From: UBA3775 sp051877895
GTDB lineage: Bacteria; Bacillota; Clostridia; Lachnospirales; Lachnospiraceae
Direction: 5' to 3'
NCBI GenBank assembly: GCA_051877895.1
Contig: JBJEJI010000050.1
Span: 1-48,242 of the forward strand
Length of the DNA: 48,242 nucleotides
Below, in pieces: positions 25,632 through 34,321 of this stretch (position 1 is its first letter; every line of letters starts with the position of its first letter). Position numbers and translations under genes: made by a program. The notes under the pieces are model-generated. The model did no database searches, had not been told where the DNA came from, and was given only the letters and a program-made list of their open reading frames with translations.

Positions 25632-27722
25632 TTAATTGGATTTCTCGCCCGGCTTCTGTGCATCCACCTTGGGTTCTTGAAGCCAGATTTCCTTGGCAAT
25701 TGCAAGCAGATCTTTATCAACCTTGCCTGCCTCTGCTTCTTCGTCCAGAATGTTAAAAGCCACTTTAACCGGCTTCGGTTTTTTATATGGTCTGTCATCT
25801 GCAATGAGGGAATCAAATATATCCATGATGGTTAAAATTCTGGTCATCACATCCAGTTGCTCTGCACCTATTCCATTTGGATAACCTCTGCCGTTTAGCA
25901 GCTCGTGGTGATTTGTAGCAATCCTTCTAACATCCTGATAATCACCTCCGAAATACATACGTCCCAAAATTTTATCCGTGTATTCCACATGACTCTGCAT
26001 AATCTTTCTTTCTTCATCAGAAAGAGTACCGGCCTTAATGCGCAGGTCATTTAGCTCCTCTTCCGTCAGATAAGGAAGCACATCTCCATTGTCCGTTTTG
26101 TAGGAAGCAGCACTCATTTCATTAATGAATGCAATTTCATCTTCTTTGAGAGGTCGGCCACAGTTGAAACCATCAAGCTTTTCTAAGAACTGACGGATGC
26201 GCCGGATTTCCTTTTCGGATTCCTCTTTGTTCGTTCTACCGGACAGTGTATCCTTTTCAATGTGCAAAATAATCATTTCCAGTCTTGAACGAAGTGGCTG
26301 CTCCAGATGTCCCAGCTTGGTAGGTTTGTCCATTACCTCTAAAGGAATGTCCATTTTACCCACATCATGAAGCATTGCCGCCAAATACATCTGCTTTTTA
26401 TCGTTGTCGGAAAAATGCATTTCAGTTTTGTTTTCCTTGTGCATTTGATTTATGTAATCAAGCATTATAATGCAACGGTCTGCCACATTTTTAGTGTGGT
26501 TGGCATTATAAGGAGTTCTGCCTTCAATTGCTTCTGCCATGGAATCTGCCATGGAGAAAAGCATTTTCTGCATTTCTTCTGCTCTCTGCTTTTGCAATTC
26601 AATATATCGAATAATAAGGAAAACAAAAAACTCCAATACGATACCGACCGGGATATACAAAAGGAATAATTTATACGCGGATATCCGGAACAAAACAAAT
26701 GCAACAAGCGGATAAACAATAAGCAAAGCCAGCATAGTAAGTAACCATAATCTGACTCTGCTCTTTCGCATAATCAGACCGAACCCTGTTATGATTAAAA
26801 CAGCCGACAGAACCTGTACCCACACAGGTACTGTATACACCTGCTTTCCGTTTACCAGTGCCCAGATGATATTTGCCTGACACTCCACACCATACATGGC
26901 TCCGGAATGATCAATGGGAACCCGGTAGGAGTCAAGCATTCCTTCCTCATAAGCGCCAACCAAAACCACACTGTCTGCAAAGTAATCAGCCGGAACAGTT
27001 CCGTTAAGCACCTTTGACATTGGAATCGTTTCAAAATCTCCGGGTTTTCCCGTGTATGTAAATTCAATAACAGAAGGATAGTTCCGTAAATCATCCGGAT
27101 TCTCACACATTCTTTCAGCAAGCAGATAAGAAAAACTCTTATATGTTTTTTCATCTGTTTCTACATAAGTGTATGCTCGTCTGATATAGCCGTCATCATC
27201 AAAAATCAGATTAGTAAAGCCGGAATCCGTTACACTATTTAATTCATCAAAGGCTGTAATCTCATTCTCAATGTAATGCTGAAGGAAATACTTATCCTCC
27301 TCAGCGGAATATACTACACGGGAGCCTGTATCCAGCTTGGACGCCAATATAACATTACCTGCATTTTTCGCTGCCGATACCAGTTCTGCATCCGCCTCTG
27401 AATTTCCTGTCCCTGAAAAAATAACATCAATTCCGATTACTTTTGGTTTCTTCTCAGGATTTTCATTCAGGCGCTGAATCAATTCTGCAAAATATGTCCT
27501 GTCCCAATCCGAATAAGGACCTAATTCAGCAAGGGTTTCCTCATCAATGGTAATCAGCTTAATCTGATTAGGGATTACATCCTCATGCCGGTAAAAAGTG
27601 TCCTCTGCCAGAACTTCCGGTTCCTTTGGAAACTGCAGAATAATCATCCCGGCCGTTATCAGGGCAAGGATAAGTATTGGGAGGAAGGATTTAAGTTTGT
27701 TAAAAGTTAATTTAGTCTTCAT
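25632..27722 (-). CDS. CHASE2 sensor with HD-GYP phosphodiesterase domain
   Basis: Membrane sensor enzyme of 696 aa. Seen: an N-terminal span (about 11-30), an extracellular CHASE2 domain (about 36-290, with LITIDEETLAELGPYSDWDR and VIGIDVIFSG), three spans (about 301-375), a short coiled coil, then an HD-GYP domain with LHDVGK (about 451-456), NHHELLNGRGYPNG (about 604-617) and IMDIFDSLIADDRPYKK. HD-GYP domains hydrolyse cyclic-di-GMP. About 100 aa (about 470-566) are inserted between the HD motif and the LSDEERKIMQSHV helix, where canonical domains have only a short linker. The start at 27722 has only GTGGGAAT upstream; a GTG four codons earlier lies within it. Its signal is unknown. Confidence 0.9.
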   Translation of the reverse strand: MKTKLTFNKLKSFLPILILALITAGMIILQFPKEPEVLAEDTFYRHEDVIPNQIKLITIDEETLAELGPYSDWDRTYFAELIQRLNENPEKKPKVIGIDVIFSGTGNSEADAELVSAAKNAGNVILASKLDTGSRVVYSAEEDKYFLQHYIENEITAFDELNSVTDSGFTNLIFDDDGYIRRAYTYVETDEKTYKSFSYLLAERMCENPDDLRNYPSVIEFTYTGKPGDFETIPMSKVLNGTVPADYFADSVVLVGAYEEGMLDSYRVPIDHSGAMYGVECQANIIWALVNGKQVYTVPVWVQVLSAVLIITGFGLIMRKSRVRLWLLTMLALLIVYPLVAFVLFRISAYKLFLLYIPVGIVLEFFVFLIIRYIELQKQRAEEMQKMLFSMADSMAEAIEGRTPYNANHTKNVADRCIIMLDYINQMHKENKTEMHFSDNDKKQMYLAAMLHDVGKMDIPLEVMDKPTKLGHLEQPLRSRLEMIILHIEKDTLSGRTNKEESEKEIRRIRQFLEKLDGFNCGRPLKEDEIAFINEMSAASYKTDNGDVLPYLTEEELNDLRIKAGTLSDEERKIMQSHVEYTDKILGRMYFGGDYQDVRRIATNHHELLNGRGYPNGIGAEQLDVMTRILTIMDIFDSLIADDRPYKKPKPVKVAFNILDEEAEAGKVDKDLLAIAKEIWLQEPKVDAQKPGEKSN

Positions 27723-27807
27723 TGTTATTCCCACACTTTTTTGAAATTAGGATATCTGGTTGTTTAGAAATCCTAACAGTTTTTATAACATCTTCATGAT
27801 TATGCAT
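27712..27807 (-). CDS. Possible 31-aa leader ORF overlapping the CHASE2/HD-GYP start
   Basis: Open frame beginning MHNHEDVIKTVRISKQPD and ending just inside the next gene (TAA overlaps codons 3 and 4). GGAGG is present but only 1 nt before the ATG, which is too close for a normal start. The overlap would allow translational coupling to a gene with a weak ribosome binding site. Speculative. Confidence 0.25.
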   Translation of the reverse strand: MHNHEDVIKTVRISKQPDILISKKCGNNNED

Positions 27808-27829
27808 TCCTCCATAAGAAGCACCTTAT

Positions 27830-27835
27830 ATTATA
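27830..27835 (-). promoter_or_regulatory. -10 box of the CHASE2/HD-GYP gene
   Basis: TATAAT on the minus strand within TTGATATAATATAAGG. The -35 is poor (TAGTCA with 18-nt spacing). It implies a leader of about 100 nt. The gap 27723-27926 otherwise holds nothing I can name. Confidence 0.45.
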
Positions 27836-27926
27836 TCAATAAATTTGAAAAATGACTACCATTTTAACTCCGGTAGTTTTCCGAAGCCTAAACACCTGTC
27901 TTCACCCGCAGTAACCGACGAAATCA

Positions 27927-30275
27927 TTACTCAACTACCAGTTCCCTGACTGCTACCTTCTTTACCCTTCGGGAAACAAAATACGCAAACACAAAGAAAC
28001 TGAAACCAATAGTGCCAATCGGAACAAGCACAGACAGAGCCGTAAATTCCAACACAACCTTGGACATTCCCATTAATCTGAACAGCCGGGACAGTATTGT
28101 TTCTGAGAAAAAAAAGCTTAATAACGTGCCGAAAACAGAACCGGTAACAGCGATTATCAAAAATCTTATGGCAAAACCAAGCCGCAGTTTAACTGAAGTA
28201 AAACCTATAGCCTTGTAAATTCCTATGTCGGTGCGCTCCTGTATAAAGGTTTTTGAGCATACCATTCTTACCACTACAAAAGCGAAAATAATTGAGAATG
28301 TATATATAACGATTTTCAAAACAGATATTATCATATTATACATCTGCATTTCGGAATCAGCTTCTTCGTCATAAACATCAACTATAGCGTCGTCCCCGTA
28401 TTTTTCCGTTATCTCGTCAGCAATGGCGTCTGCCTGGGACTTATCCTCAATGATATAATATCTATAACTTGTATTAATATCTATACCCAGTTTTTCAGCA
28501 GCATCAAATCCCATTGCAAATGCCATACCGGCGTCATAGCTTGACTGATATATTCCCGATATTACATAGCTTTCGTCCTTCTCAGAAGAAGCTACCGTTA
28601 CTTTGTCCCCTATTTTTATATCAAGCGAGTCCGCAACCATTTCTGTGATGAGTATTTCGTTGTCATATATCGGCTCTCTCCCCTTTAACATTCCGTTAAT
28701 ACTCTTCGGATTTTCATACATTGTGCAAAACACCTGCTCGCCGTTTATGCTTAAATAATTACTGGTTGTGCAGTTTTCATCTTTTATTTCCGTATAATCT
28801 TTTATGATTTTGTCAATGTCATCAAGACTGCCTGCAGATTCATCTAAAAACACATAAATATCGGCAATCGTAAGTCCCATTAAGCGCAGTGCATTTCGTG
28901 AGGAAAACATATTTCCCACAAGATTTACGGTTATCATACAGAATGTAAGAATTGCTGTAATGAAAACAGCTCCCATATACCTCTTTTTTGCCGAGGTAAA
29001 CTGTCTCAGGGAAAGACTTGAGGAAAGAAGTTTTTTGCCTATGGGAACATTCAGCCGGCTGCTGAAATATATTTCCTCACGTCCTCCTGAAATTGCCTTG
29101 ACTGGAGATATTTTAGCAATTTTACCGGTTTTAAAGAGAGTGAGTATTACTGAAACTACCAGTATGATTAAAGTAAACAGCAGTGTCTTGAATACCGAAA
29201 TACCGGTGTCCGGCATAATGGCTGTAACATATTTGAAAATACTGCTTATCAGTCTTTCCAGCGGTATAGCAGCTAAACACCCGAAAAAAATGCCTATTAC
29301 CTCTGCGAAAAGGTACTGTAACATTATAACTGCTCTTATCCTGCCTTTAGTAAATCCCTGTGATTTCAGTACGCCAAGAGTTGTATAGTCTATCTCAATT
29401 TCCGTGACGATGCTGTGGCTCATAACTATAAGGACAGTCACAAAAAGCAGTATAGCAAACACAAGCACAACGTCTAAAAGCATATCCGGCAGAAGTGTGG
29501 TGTAGTTAATGGTATTAGCAATATTCATTGTGAATGTGGAATAGTCCACTATCTTTGTTTCCACATTCAGCTGACGCTGTAGTTTTGCCGGTGAAATCTC
29601 TGAATCAGCTGACTGATGAATACGCATTAAGGTAAAGTCACAATGCACATCCTCGGTTTCAAGAGGCTTGCACAGGTCGTAATACTTTTGAAAATCCTCA
29701 TGGCTGATAAACACAAGTTTTATGCCCATTGTCATAGTGCCGCAGGTAGGTTCCTGAACAAATCCTTTTATCCTGAACTCTGCAGAATTACCGCCCATCA
29801 AATCCATTCTGACAGTATCACCCACATTGCATTCCATTTTGTTTTTCAGTCCCAAGGGCAGATAGATTTCACCGCTTTTCAGTTCGGGAACGCTTTCTTC
29901 GAAACCGTCTTCACCGGAATTGAACAGCTTAATTTTGTCTGTCATTTCCATCAAAAAATATGGATTTCCTTCGGATTTTTCGCCGATAGTCGTACCATTA
30001 GTTGCAATGCCATAGAAATACTCGACTTTCTCTACAAGACTGCAGTTTTCCACAGATTTGCGCAGTTCATCAGTAAGTATATCTGTTTTGATGTATGCGT
30101 TTATTTCACCGCTGTCAACATATTCAAGTGCGTTGTCAAGTGCATTGTCATAATTGTCACGAACGCTGAAAATCGTCGTAATGATAGTCACAATAATCAT
30201 GGTCAGCAACATAATACTAATATATGTTCCCTTTTTGCGACGGATATTTGCTTTCAGTAAAGTTAAAATTTCCAT
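27927..30275 (-). CDS. FtsX-type ABC transporter permease
   Basis: Membrane subunit of 782 aa of the MacB/peptide-resistance type. Seen: a first span at about 18-38, a large extracellular domain (about 45-255), three spans of the first FtsX domain (about 262-385), a span near 430-452 followed by a second extracellular domain (about 460-655), and three closing spans (about 660-775). This is the duplicated ten-span plan with two FtsX domains. It pairs with the ATPase encoded 9 nt upstream and forms one operon with the response regulator and kinase. Known relatives expel or sense cationic peptides and bacteriocins; the substrate here is not known. Confidence 0.92.
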   Translation of the reverse strand: MEILTLLKANIRRKKGTYISIMLLTMIIVTIITTIFSVRDNYDNALDNALEYVDSGEINAYIKTDILTDELRKSVENCSLVEKVEYFYGIATNGTTIGEKSEGNPYFLMEMTDKIKLFNSGEDGFEESVPELKSGEIYLPLGLKNKMECNVGDTVRMDLMGGNSAEFRIKGFVQEPTCGTMTMGIKLVFISHEDFQKYYDLCKPLETEDVHCDFTLMRIHQSADSEISPAKLQRQLNVETKIVDYSTFTMNIANTINYTTLLPDMLLDVVLVFAILLFVTVLIVMSHSIVTEIEIDYTTLGVLKSQGFTKGRIRAVIMLQYLFAEVIGIFFGCLAAIPLERLISSIFKYVTAIMPDTGISVFKTLLFTLIILVVSVILTLFKTGKIAKISPVKAISGGREEIYFSSRLNVPIGKKLLSSSLSLRQFTSAKKRYMGAVFITAILTFCMITVNLVGNMFSSRNALRLMGLTIADIYVFLDESAGSLDDIDKIIKDYTEIKDENCTTSNYLSINGEQVFCTMYENPKSINGMLKGREPIYDNEILITEMVADSLDIKIGDKVTVASSEKDESYVISGIYQSSYDAGMAFAMGFDAAEKLGIDINTSYRYYIIEDKSQADAIADEITEKYGDDAIVDVYDEEADSEMQMYNMIISVLKIVIYTFSIIFAFVVVRMVCSKTFIQERTDIGIYKAIGFTSVKLRLGFAIRFLIIAVTGSVFGTLLSFFFSETILSRLFRLMGMSKVVLEFTALSVLVPIGTIGFSFFVFAYFVSRRVKKVAVRELVVE

Positions 30276-30284
30276 GTCCGCACC

Positions 30285-31046
30285 TCACCATTCCATAGAA
30301 GACAGCCATGCGTTTATCTGTGTTTCACGACTTTTTTCCTCATCGGGATTATATGGCGGCAGTAACAGTTCGCCGATTATTTTGCCGTCCTCAAGATAGA
30401 GAATTCTCGTTGCCCTGAGGGCCGCTCTCATATCGTGAGTCACCATTAAAATGCTCTGTCCGGACTGATTCAGCTTAGTCAGAAGATTCAAAACCTCTGT
30501 GGTATTCTTCCGGTTCAGTGCACCGGTTGGCTCGTCCGCAAACAGCAGCTTAGGACTGTTTATCACAGCCCTTGCAATTGCACACCTCTGCTGTTCACCC
30601 CCTGAGACCTGTGACGGAAGATGCGTTTTGACGTGTGAAATATCCATCTGCTCCAGAAGCTTTTCCGCTCTCTCCCTGACCTCCGGTGCAGACTTATCCT
30701 TGTTAAGATACCCAGGCACAGCAACATTTTCAAACAGCGTGAGATTGCTGACAAGGTGCATCTGCTGGAAGATAAAGCCGAAATCGGTGTGTCTGAGTTT
30801 TGCAAGACCTTTTTCGTTCATTGTCACAAGATCTGTGCCGCCGTAAATGACCTGCCCTGCGGTTGCCCTGTCCATACCGCTGAGAGAATAAAGCAAAGTA
30901 GATTTTCCAGAACCGGAGGCACCCATAACAACAGTGAAATCCCCCTCGTAAAGTTCAAAATCAACATGGGAAAGAATGTGAATCTGACCGCCGTTGTGGG
31001 CAAAGCTTTTGCAGAGTCCCTTTGCCGATAGAATGATATTTTTCAT
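30285..31046 (-). CDS. ABC transporter ATPase, LolD/MacB type
   Basis: ATP-binding subunit of 253 aa. Seen: Walker A GASGSGKSTLLYSLSG (about 42-57), Q-loop FIFQQMHLV (about 91-99), signature VSGGEQQRCAIARAV (about 144-158), Walker B LLFADEPTGALNRKN (about 165-179) and VTHD (about 200-203). The Asn in GALN in place of the usual GALD or GNLD Asp is a small deviation. AAGGAG precedes the ATG. It drives the FtsX-type permease encoded 9 nt downstream. It lies 59 bp behind the sensor kinase gene and is probably induced by that system. Confidence 0.94.
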   Translation of the reverse strand: MKNIILSAKGLCKSFAHNGGQIHILSHVDFELYEGDFTVVMGASGSGKSTLLYSLSGMDRATAGQVIYGGTDLVTMNEKGLAKLRHTDFGFIFQQMHLVSNLTLFENVAVPGYLNKDKSAPEVRERAEKLLEQMDISHVKTHLPSQVSGGEQQRCAIARAVINSPKLLFADEPTGALNRKNTTEVLNLLTKLNQSGQSILMVTHDMRAALRATRILYLEDGKIIGELLLPPYNPDEEKSRETQINAWLSSMEW

Positions 31047-31105
31047 GAATTTACTCCTTTTTCCGATAGTGATTACACTTTATCAGAAAAAATATTAAGA
31101 AGTCC

Positions 31106-32251
31106 TTAAGAACTCCGGGAAATTATGGGAAGACTGATAACAGCCTCCAGACCGTCTGCATGATTGTACAGCATAACCCTGCCATGCATCTGCTCCGTAA
31201 TATATTTCACTATGTAAAGACCTAAACCCGAGCCCTGCTCATTTCCGCAATTTCTACCCCTGTAGAATTTATGGAAAATAAAAGGCATATCCTCATCAGG
31301 AATCCCCTTGCCAAAGTCACGGAAATGAATTTCGGCATTGTCATCTGCCTGTGTAATAAATACATCTATATCTGATTTGGCATATTTTCTTGCATTATTA
31401 ATGAGATTCTCAGTAATCTGTGTAAGCCTGTTAAAGTCGGCTGAAACCATGGCGGTAAAGTCAGGCTTTGTGAAGCGAACATCCTTCTGTTCTGCCGCAA
31501 TTTCTCCGACGGCATTTTCAACAAATCCGCATAGCTCAATTTTTTCCGGATTAATTTTCAGCTTGTCCAAATCGGACAAAGAATGTAAAAACAAGTCATT
31601 GGTAAGTTTCGAGACCTCGTCACACTTTTTCATTATGACGGAAAGATACTTCTCACGTTTTTCAGGTGTACTGTCCATATTTGCTTCCAGGCCCTCAGCG
31701 TAAGCACGGATAGATGATATTGGCGTTTTGATATCATGGGAAAGGGTTGCAATAATTGTTTTGTTATTTTCTATAGCTTCCCTCTCGCAGGCACGGGACT
31801 TTGTAATCTCACGGCGCATGCTGTCAAACGCCCATGTGAATGCTCCGAAATAATTGGAACGCTCATAATCCAGCGGTACATCAAAGTTGCCCTGTGCTAT
31901 CTTTTGAGCAAAGGCTTTCATTTTATCAAAAGGACGCAATATGGAAAAATAAGTATAACCGAATACAACAAGTATAAAAGCCAGAGATATTCCGCACATT
32001 AAAATAGTCCGGCTCCGGCTGTGATAGTCTGCATCCGTCTTACGCAGGTTTTCCTGTAATTGCTCTGTTTTTTCAGCAGCCTGTTCCGTTTGTCCCGAAC
32101 GTATCAGCTGTTCAATTTCATTTGCCGCTATAATTTGTTCAGACTTTACATCCTGGGGAGCAACCATTCTGTCTGAAACCACAAAACAGGCAGTTATTGC
32201 AATAATAACTGCCGCAAATGCTGCCGCTACACTGATAAGCTTATTTTTCAT
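31106..32251 (-). CDS. Sensor histidine kinase
   Basis: Membrane kinase of 381 aa. Seen: two spans (about 7-26 and 83-104) enclosing a short extracellular helical segment of about 56 aa (EIEQLIRSGQTEQAAEKTEQLQENL region), a HAMP-like linker (about 105-150), the phospho-acceptor His172 in LSHDIKTP, N-box ENLINNARKYA (about 283-293) and G-boxes DFGKGIPDE and GSGLGLYIVKYI. The short outer loop suggests sensing through the membrane or a partner such as the ABC permease, as in peptide-resistance systems (inference). Its start overlaps the response regulator stop by 4 nt (ATGA), so translation is coupled. Confidence 0.93.
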   Translation of the reverse strand: MKNKLISVAAAFAAVIIAITACFVVSDRMVAPQDVKSEQIIAANEIEQLIRSGQTEQAAEKTEQLQENLRKTDADYHSRSRTILMCGISLAFILVVFGYTYFSILRPFDKMKAFAQKIAQGNFDVPLDYERSNYFGAFTWAFDSMRREITKSRACEREAIENNKTIIATLSHDIKTPISSIRAYAEGLEANMDSTPEKREKYLSVIMKKCDEVSKLTNDLFLHSLSDLDKLKINPEKIELCGFVENAVGEIAAEQKDVRFTKPDFTAMVSADFNRLTQITENLINNARKYAKSDIDVFITQADDNAEIHFRDFGKGIPDEDMPFIFHKFYRGRNCGNEQGSGLGLYIVKYITEQMHGRVMLYNHADGLEAVISLPIISRSS

Positions 32252-32934
32252 TCCGATACCTCCAGCATATATCCTACCTTGTACACAGTTTTGATGAACC
32301 GGGGTTTTGCGGGATCATCCTCCAACTTTTCCCTCAGCCAGCGGATATGCACCGTCAGCGTAGACGGCTCCACCATAGAAAATGCTCCCCACACTTCAGC
32401 AAGCAGCTTTTCTTTGGGCACTGCTGTATTCTTATGTCCGCATAGATATGCAAGCAAGTCAAACTCACGGAGGGAAAGTGTAACCGGACCGCCGTCTTTT
32501 ACGACGGTCCGGGCAGTTATATTGACCGTTACATTCCCGAAGGTCACCATTGTTTCTTCCTCATTAAAGCCGTAGGTACGGCGGATAAGAGCGTTTACTC
32601 TTGACAGCAGCTCTTTCATAGAATAAGGCTTGGGAAGGTAGTCGTCACCGCCGATATCAAAGCCGGTAATACGGTCTGTCTCACTGGTTCGTGCACTTGC
32701 AAAAATCACCGGAACGGTGGATATCCGACGAAGCTCCCGGCACAGTTCAAATCCTGTCGTATCGGGCAGATTAATATCCAGAAGGATAAGATGATATGTA
32801 TTTGCTACGAGATGTTTAAATGCGCTTTCACTGTCGGGAACACAGGTCACACTGTAACCATAGCTTTCAAGCATTTCCGATATAATGAAGGACAGATCGG
32901 CATCATCGTCTATTATCAGGATTTGTCTGGGCAT
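32248..32934 (-). CDS. OmpR-family response regulator
   Basis: DNA-binding response regulator of 228 aa. Seen: receiver domain with the acidic pocket IIDDDAD (7-13), phospho-acceptor Asp53 in LLDINLPD and Lys in YLPKPYS, then a winged-helix output domain (about 130-228) with LSLREFDLLAYL and TLTVHIRWLREKLEDDP. AGGAGG precedes the ATG at 32934; nine extra codons are open upstream but overlap that site. It is the first gene of the regulator-kinase-ATPase-permease operon, which it likely controls. An inverted repeat at 32968-32986 lies just upstream. Confidence 0.94.
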   Translation of the reverse strand: MPRQILIIDDDADLSFIISEMLESYGYSVTCVPDSESAFKHLVANTYHLILLDINLPDTTGFELCRELRRISTVPVIFASARTSETDRITGFDIGGDDYLPKPYSMKELLSRVNALIRRTYGFNEEETMVTFGNVTVNITARTVVKDGGPVTLSLREFDLLAYLCGHKNTAVPKEKLLAEVWGAFSMVEPSTLTVHIRWLREKLEDDPAKPRFIKTVYKVGYMLEVSE

Positions 32935-32967
32935 GAATTTCCTCCTATATGTTTTTTTCATGCATTG

Positions 32968-32986
32968 TTAGAATTCAGGATTCTAA
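32968..32986. promoter_or_regulatory. Inverted repeat upstream of the response regulator
   Basis: Arms TTAGAAT and ATTCTAA with a 5-nt centre, 33 nt before the response regulator start and 38 nt after the FecR gene end. Possible operator; no T-run for a terminator. Confidence 0.4.
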
Positions 32987-33024
32987 GCTGCTTTATTGGA
33001 TTGCATTCATCTGACGCAGGCTTT

Positions 33025-34200
33025 CTACTCAATATATCCATATGCCATAAAGGATGCCCCGCTTACATATACATAGTGGTCTTCTTCCACATAGCTCCAA
33101 TTAAATGGCGGATTTTGTTCTCCTGCTTCATTGTATAACGGATAATGTCCCTGAACCAACATCATATCCACATGGGTTATATGACATACATAATTACCAT
33201 TTACTCCCTTTAGCGTCATGGTTTCCGGAAACCATTCTGTTACATCCACTGTATTTGGTTCCCTTTCATATTGAAATGCCAGCAACGCACCGGAGCAATC
33301 TTCTTCATAGAATTGAGCAATCTCCTCTTCATGTGGTTGTAAATAATCCCGTTCTATTGCGTGAGCATAGGTATCGTTCAAATTCACTGCATTATCATTT
33401 GTATTGGCCGGGTCATAAACACCATACCGATTGGTTTCATTGAAATGTTCAGACTCAATAGAAAGTGTCAGGGTTATTTCGGAGTCTGCAAAATTATCTA
33501 CATCATTGTATGTTCTGCCGACTATAAAGAGACATTCATCTGACTGAGTATCCTCATTTTCTCCACTAATCGGCGGTTCTTCAGGCAAAGTATCATCAGT
33601 TCCGATTATCATTGTGTCACCCTGTTCCAGATTATCTACCCGGTTTTCATAGTTCACGCGTACTTTTCCGTTGAAAACTTCAACCGATGTTATTTCTTTT
33701 TCCGGATCATATTCTACTGAAAACTTTGTTCCACGAACACTAAGCGTGGCATTGGGTGTTGTGACTTCAAACGAGGAATCATCGTTTAATTTATTATCTA
33801 TTGTGAACAGTGCCTTACCATACAATAGTTCTATGGTAATATTCCCCGATTTTGAACTTCCGGTTGCATGAAGAACAAAACCGGTATTTTCTTCTGCCCC
33901 GATGTGCTTGTCATCATCTGCCAGAAGTTCCAGAAATGCACCTTCATTTACTTTTACCACATCTTCCGAAAGAAGCTGCATGCCCTCAAATGCATCCATC
34001 TCATCCGATGTTTTATCTTCTTCACGTTCTACTTTCACATTTCCCTCAAAACTATTTATCTTAATCAGTCTATACTTGTCTTTTGAAGATAAAACTGCAA
34101 ACACTGCCACGCAGACTATTACTACAATCAAAACAGCAGCCGGTATGATTACCAATTTCTTTCTGCTTTTCTTTTCCCCTTTTTCTGCTTGTTGTTCCAT
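33025..34200 (-). CDS. FecR-domain membrane protein
   Basis: Protein of 391 aa with one span (about 15-37) after a lysine-rich cytosolic start, so the rest is outside the cell. Seen: FecR domain (about 48-200): VKVNEGAFLELLADDDKHI, ITIELLYGKALFTID, SFEVTTPNATLSVRGTKFSVEYD, and VEVFNGKVRVNYENRVDNLEQGDTMII. The last about 165 aa (acidic, Tyr/Glu-rich) match nothing I know. FecR domains in Gram-negatives regulate an ECF sigma factor, but none is encoded here; in Firmicutes such proteins often stand alone and may bind cell-wall or surface ligands (inference). GGGAGG precedes the ATG. It sits between the kinase operon and the cellulase operon and is not clearly part of either. Confidence 0.82.
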   Translation of the reverse strand: MEQQAEKGEKKSRKKLVIIPAAVLIVVIVCVAVFAVLSSKDKYRLIKINSFEGNVKVEREEDKTSDEMDAFEGMQLLSEDVVKVNEGAFLELLADDDKHIGAEENTGFVLHATGSSKSGNITIELLYGKALFTIDNKLNDDSSFEVTTPNATLSVRGTKFSVEYDPEKEITSVEVFNGKVRVNYENRVDNLEQGDTMIIGTDDTLPEEPPISGENEDTQSDECLFIVGRTYNDVDNFADSEITLTLSIESEHFNETNRYGVYDPANTNDNAVNLNDTYAHAIERDYLQPHEEEIAQFYEEDCSGALLAFQYEREPNTVDVTEWFPETMTLKGVNGNYVCHITHVDMMLVQGHYPLYNEAGEQNPPFNWSYVEEDHYVYVSGASFMAYGYIE

Positions 34201-34286
34201 AGTTTCCTCCCATGTTTATTTATTTTCTATTTAACCACATTTTTTTTGGAATTGCTATAAAAAATTATGAGCCCTGACTATACAAC

Positions 34287-34321
34287 AAAAAATCGCCGCA
34301 AGTATTGTACCTGCAGCGATT
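34287..34321 (-). terminator. Terminator of the GH9 operon
   Basis: Minus-strand arms AATCGCTGCA and TTGCGGCGATT around a short loop, followed by TTTTTG. It overlaps the last stop codon of the gene behind the cellulase. Confidence 0.8.

Noticed and set aside
29643..30260. 205-codon frame antisense to the FtsX permease
   Set aside because: It has high Phe/His/Cys content, no start signal, and lies wholly inside a clear gene.
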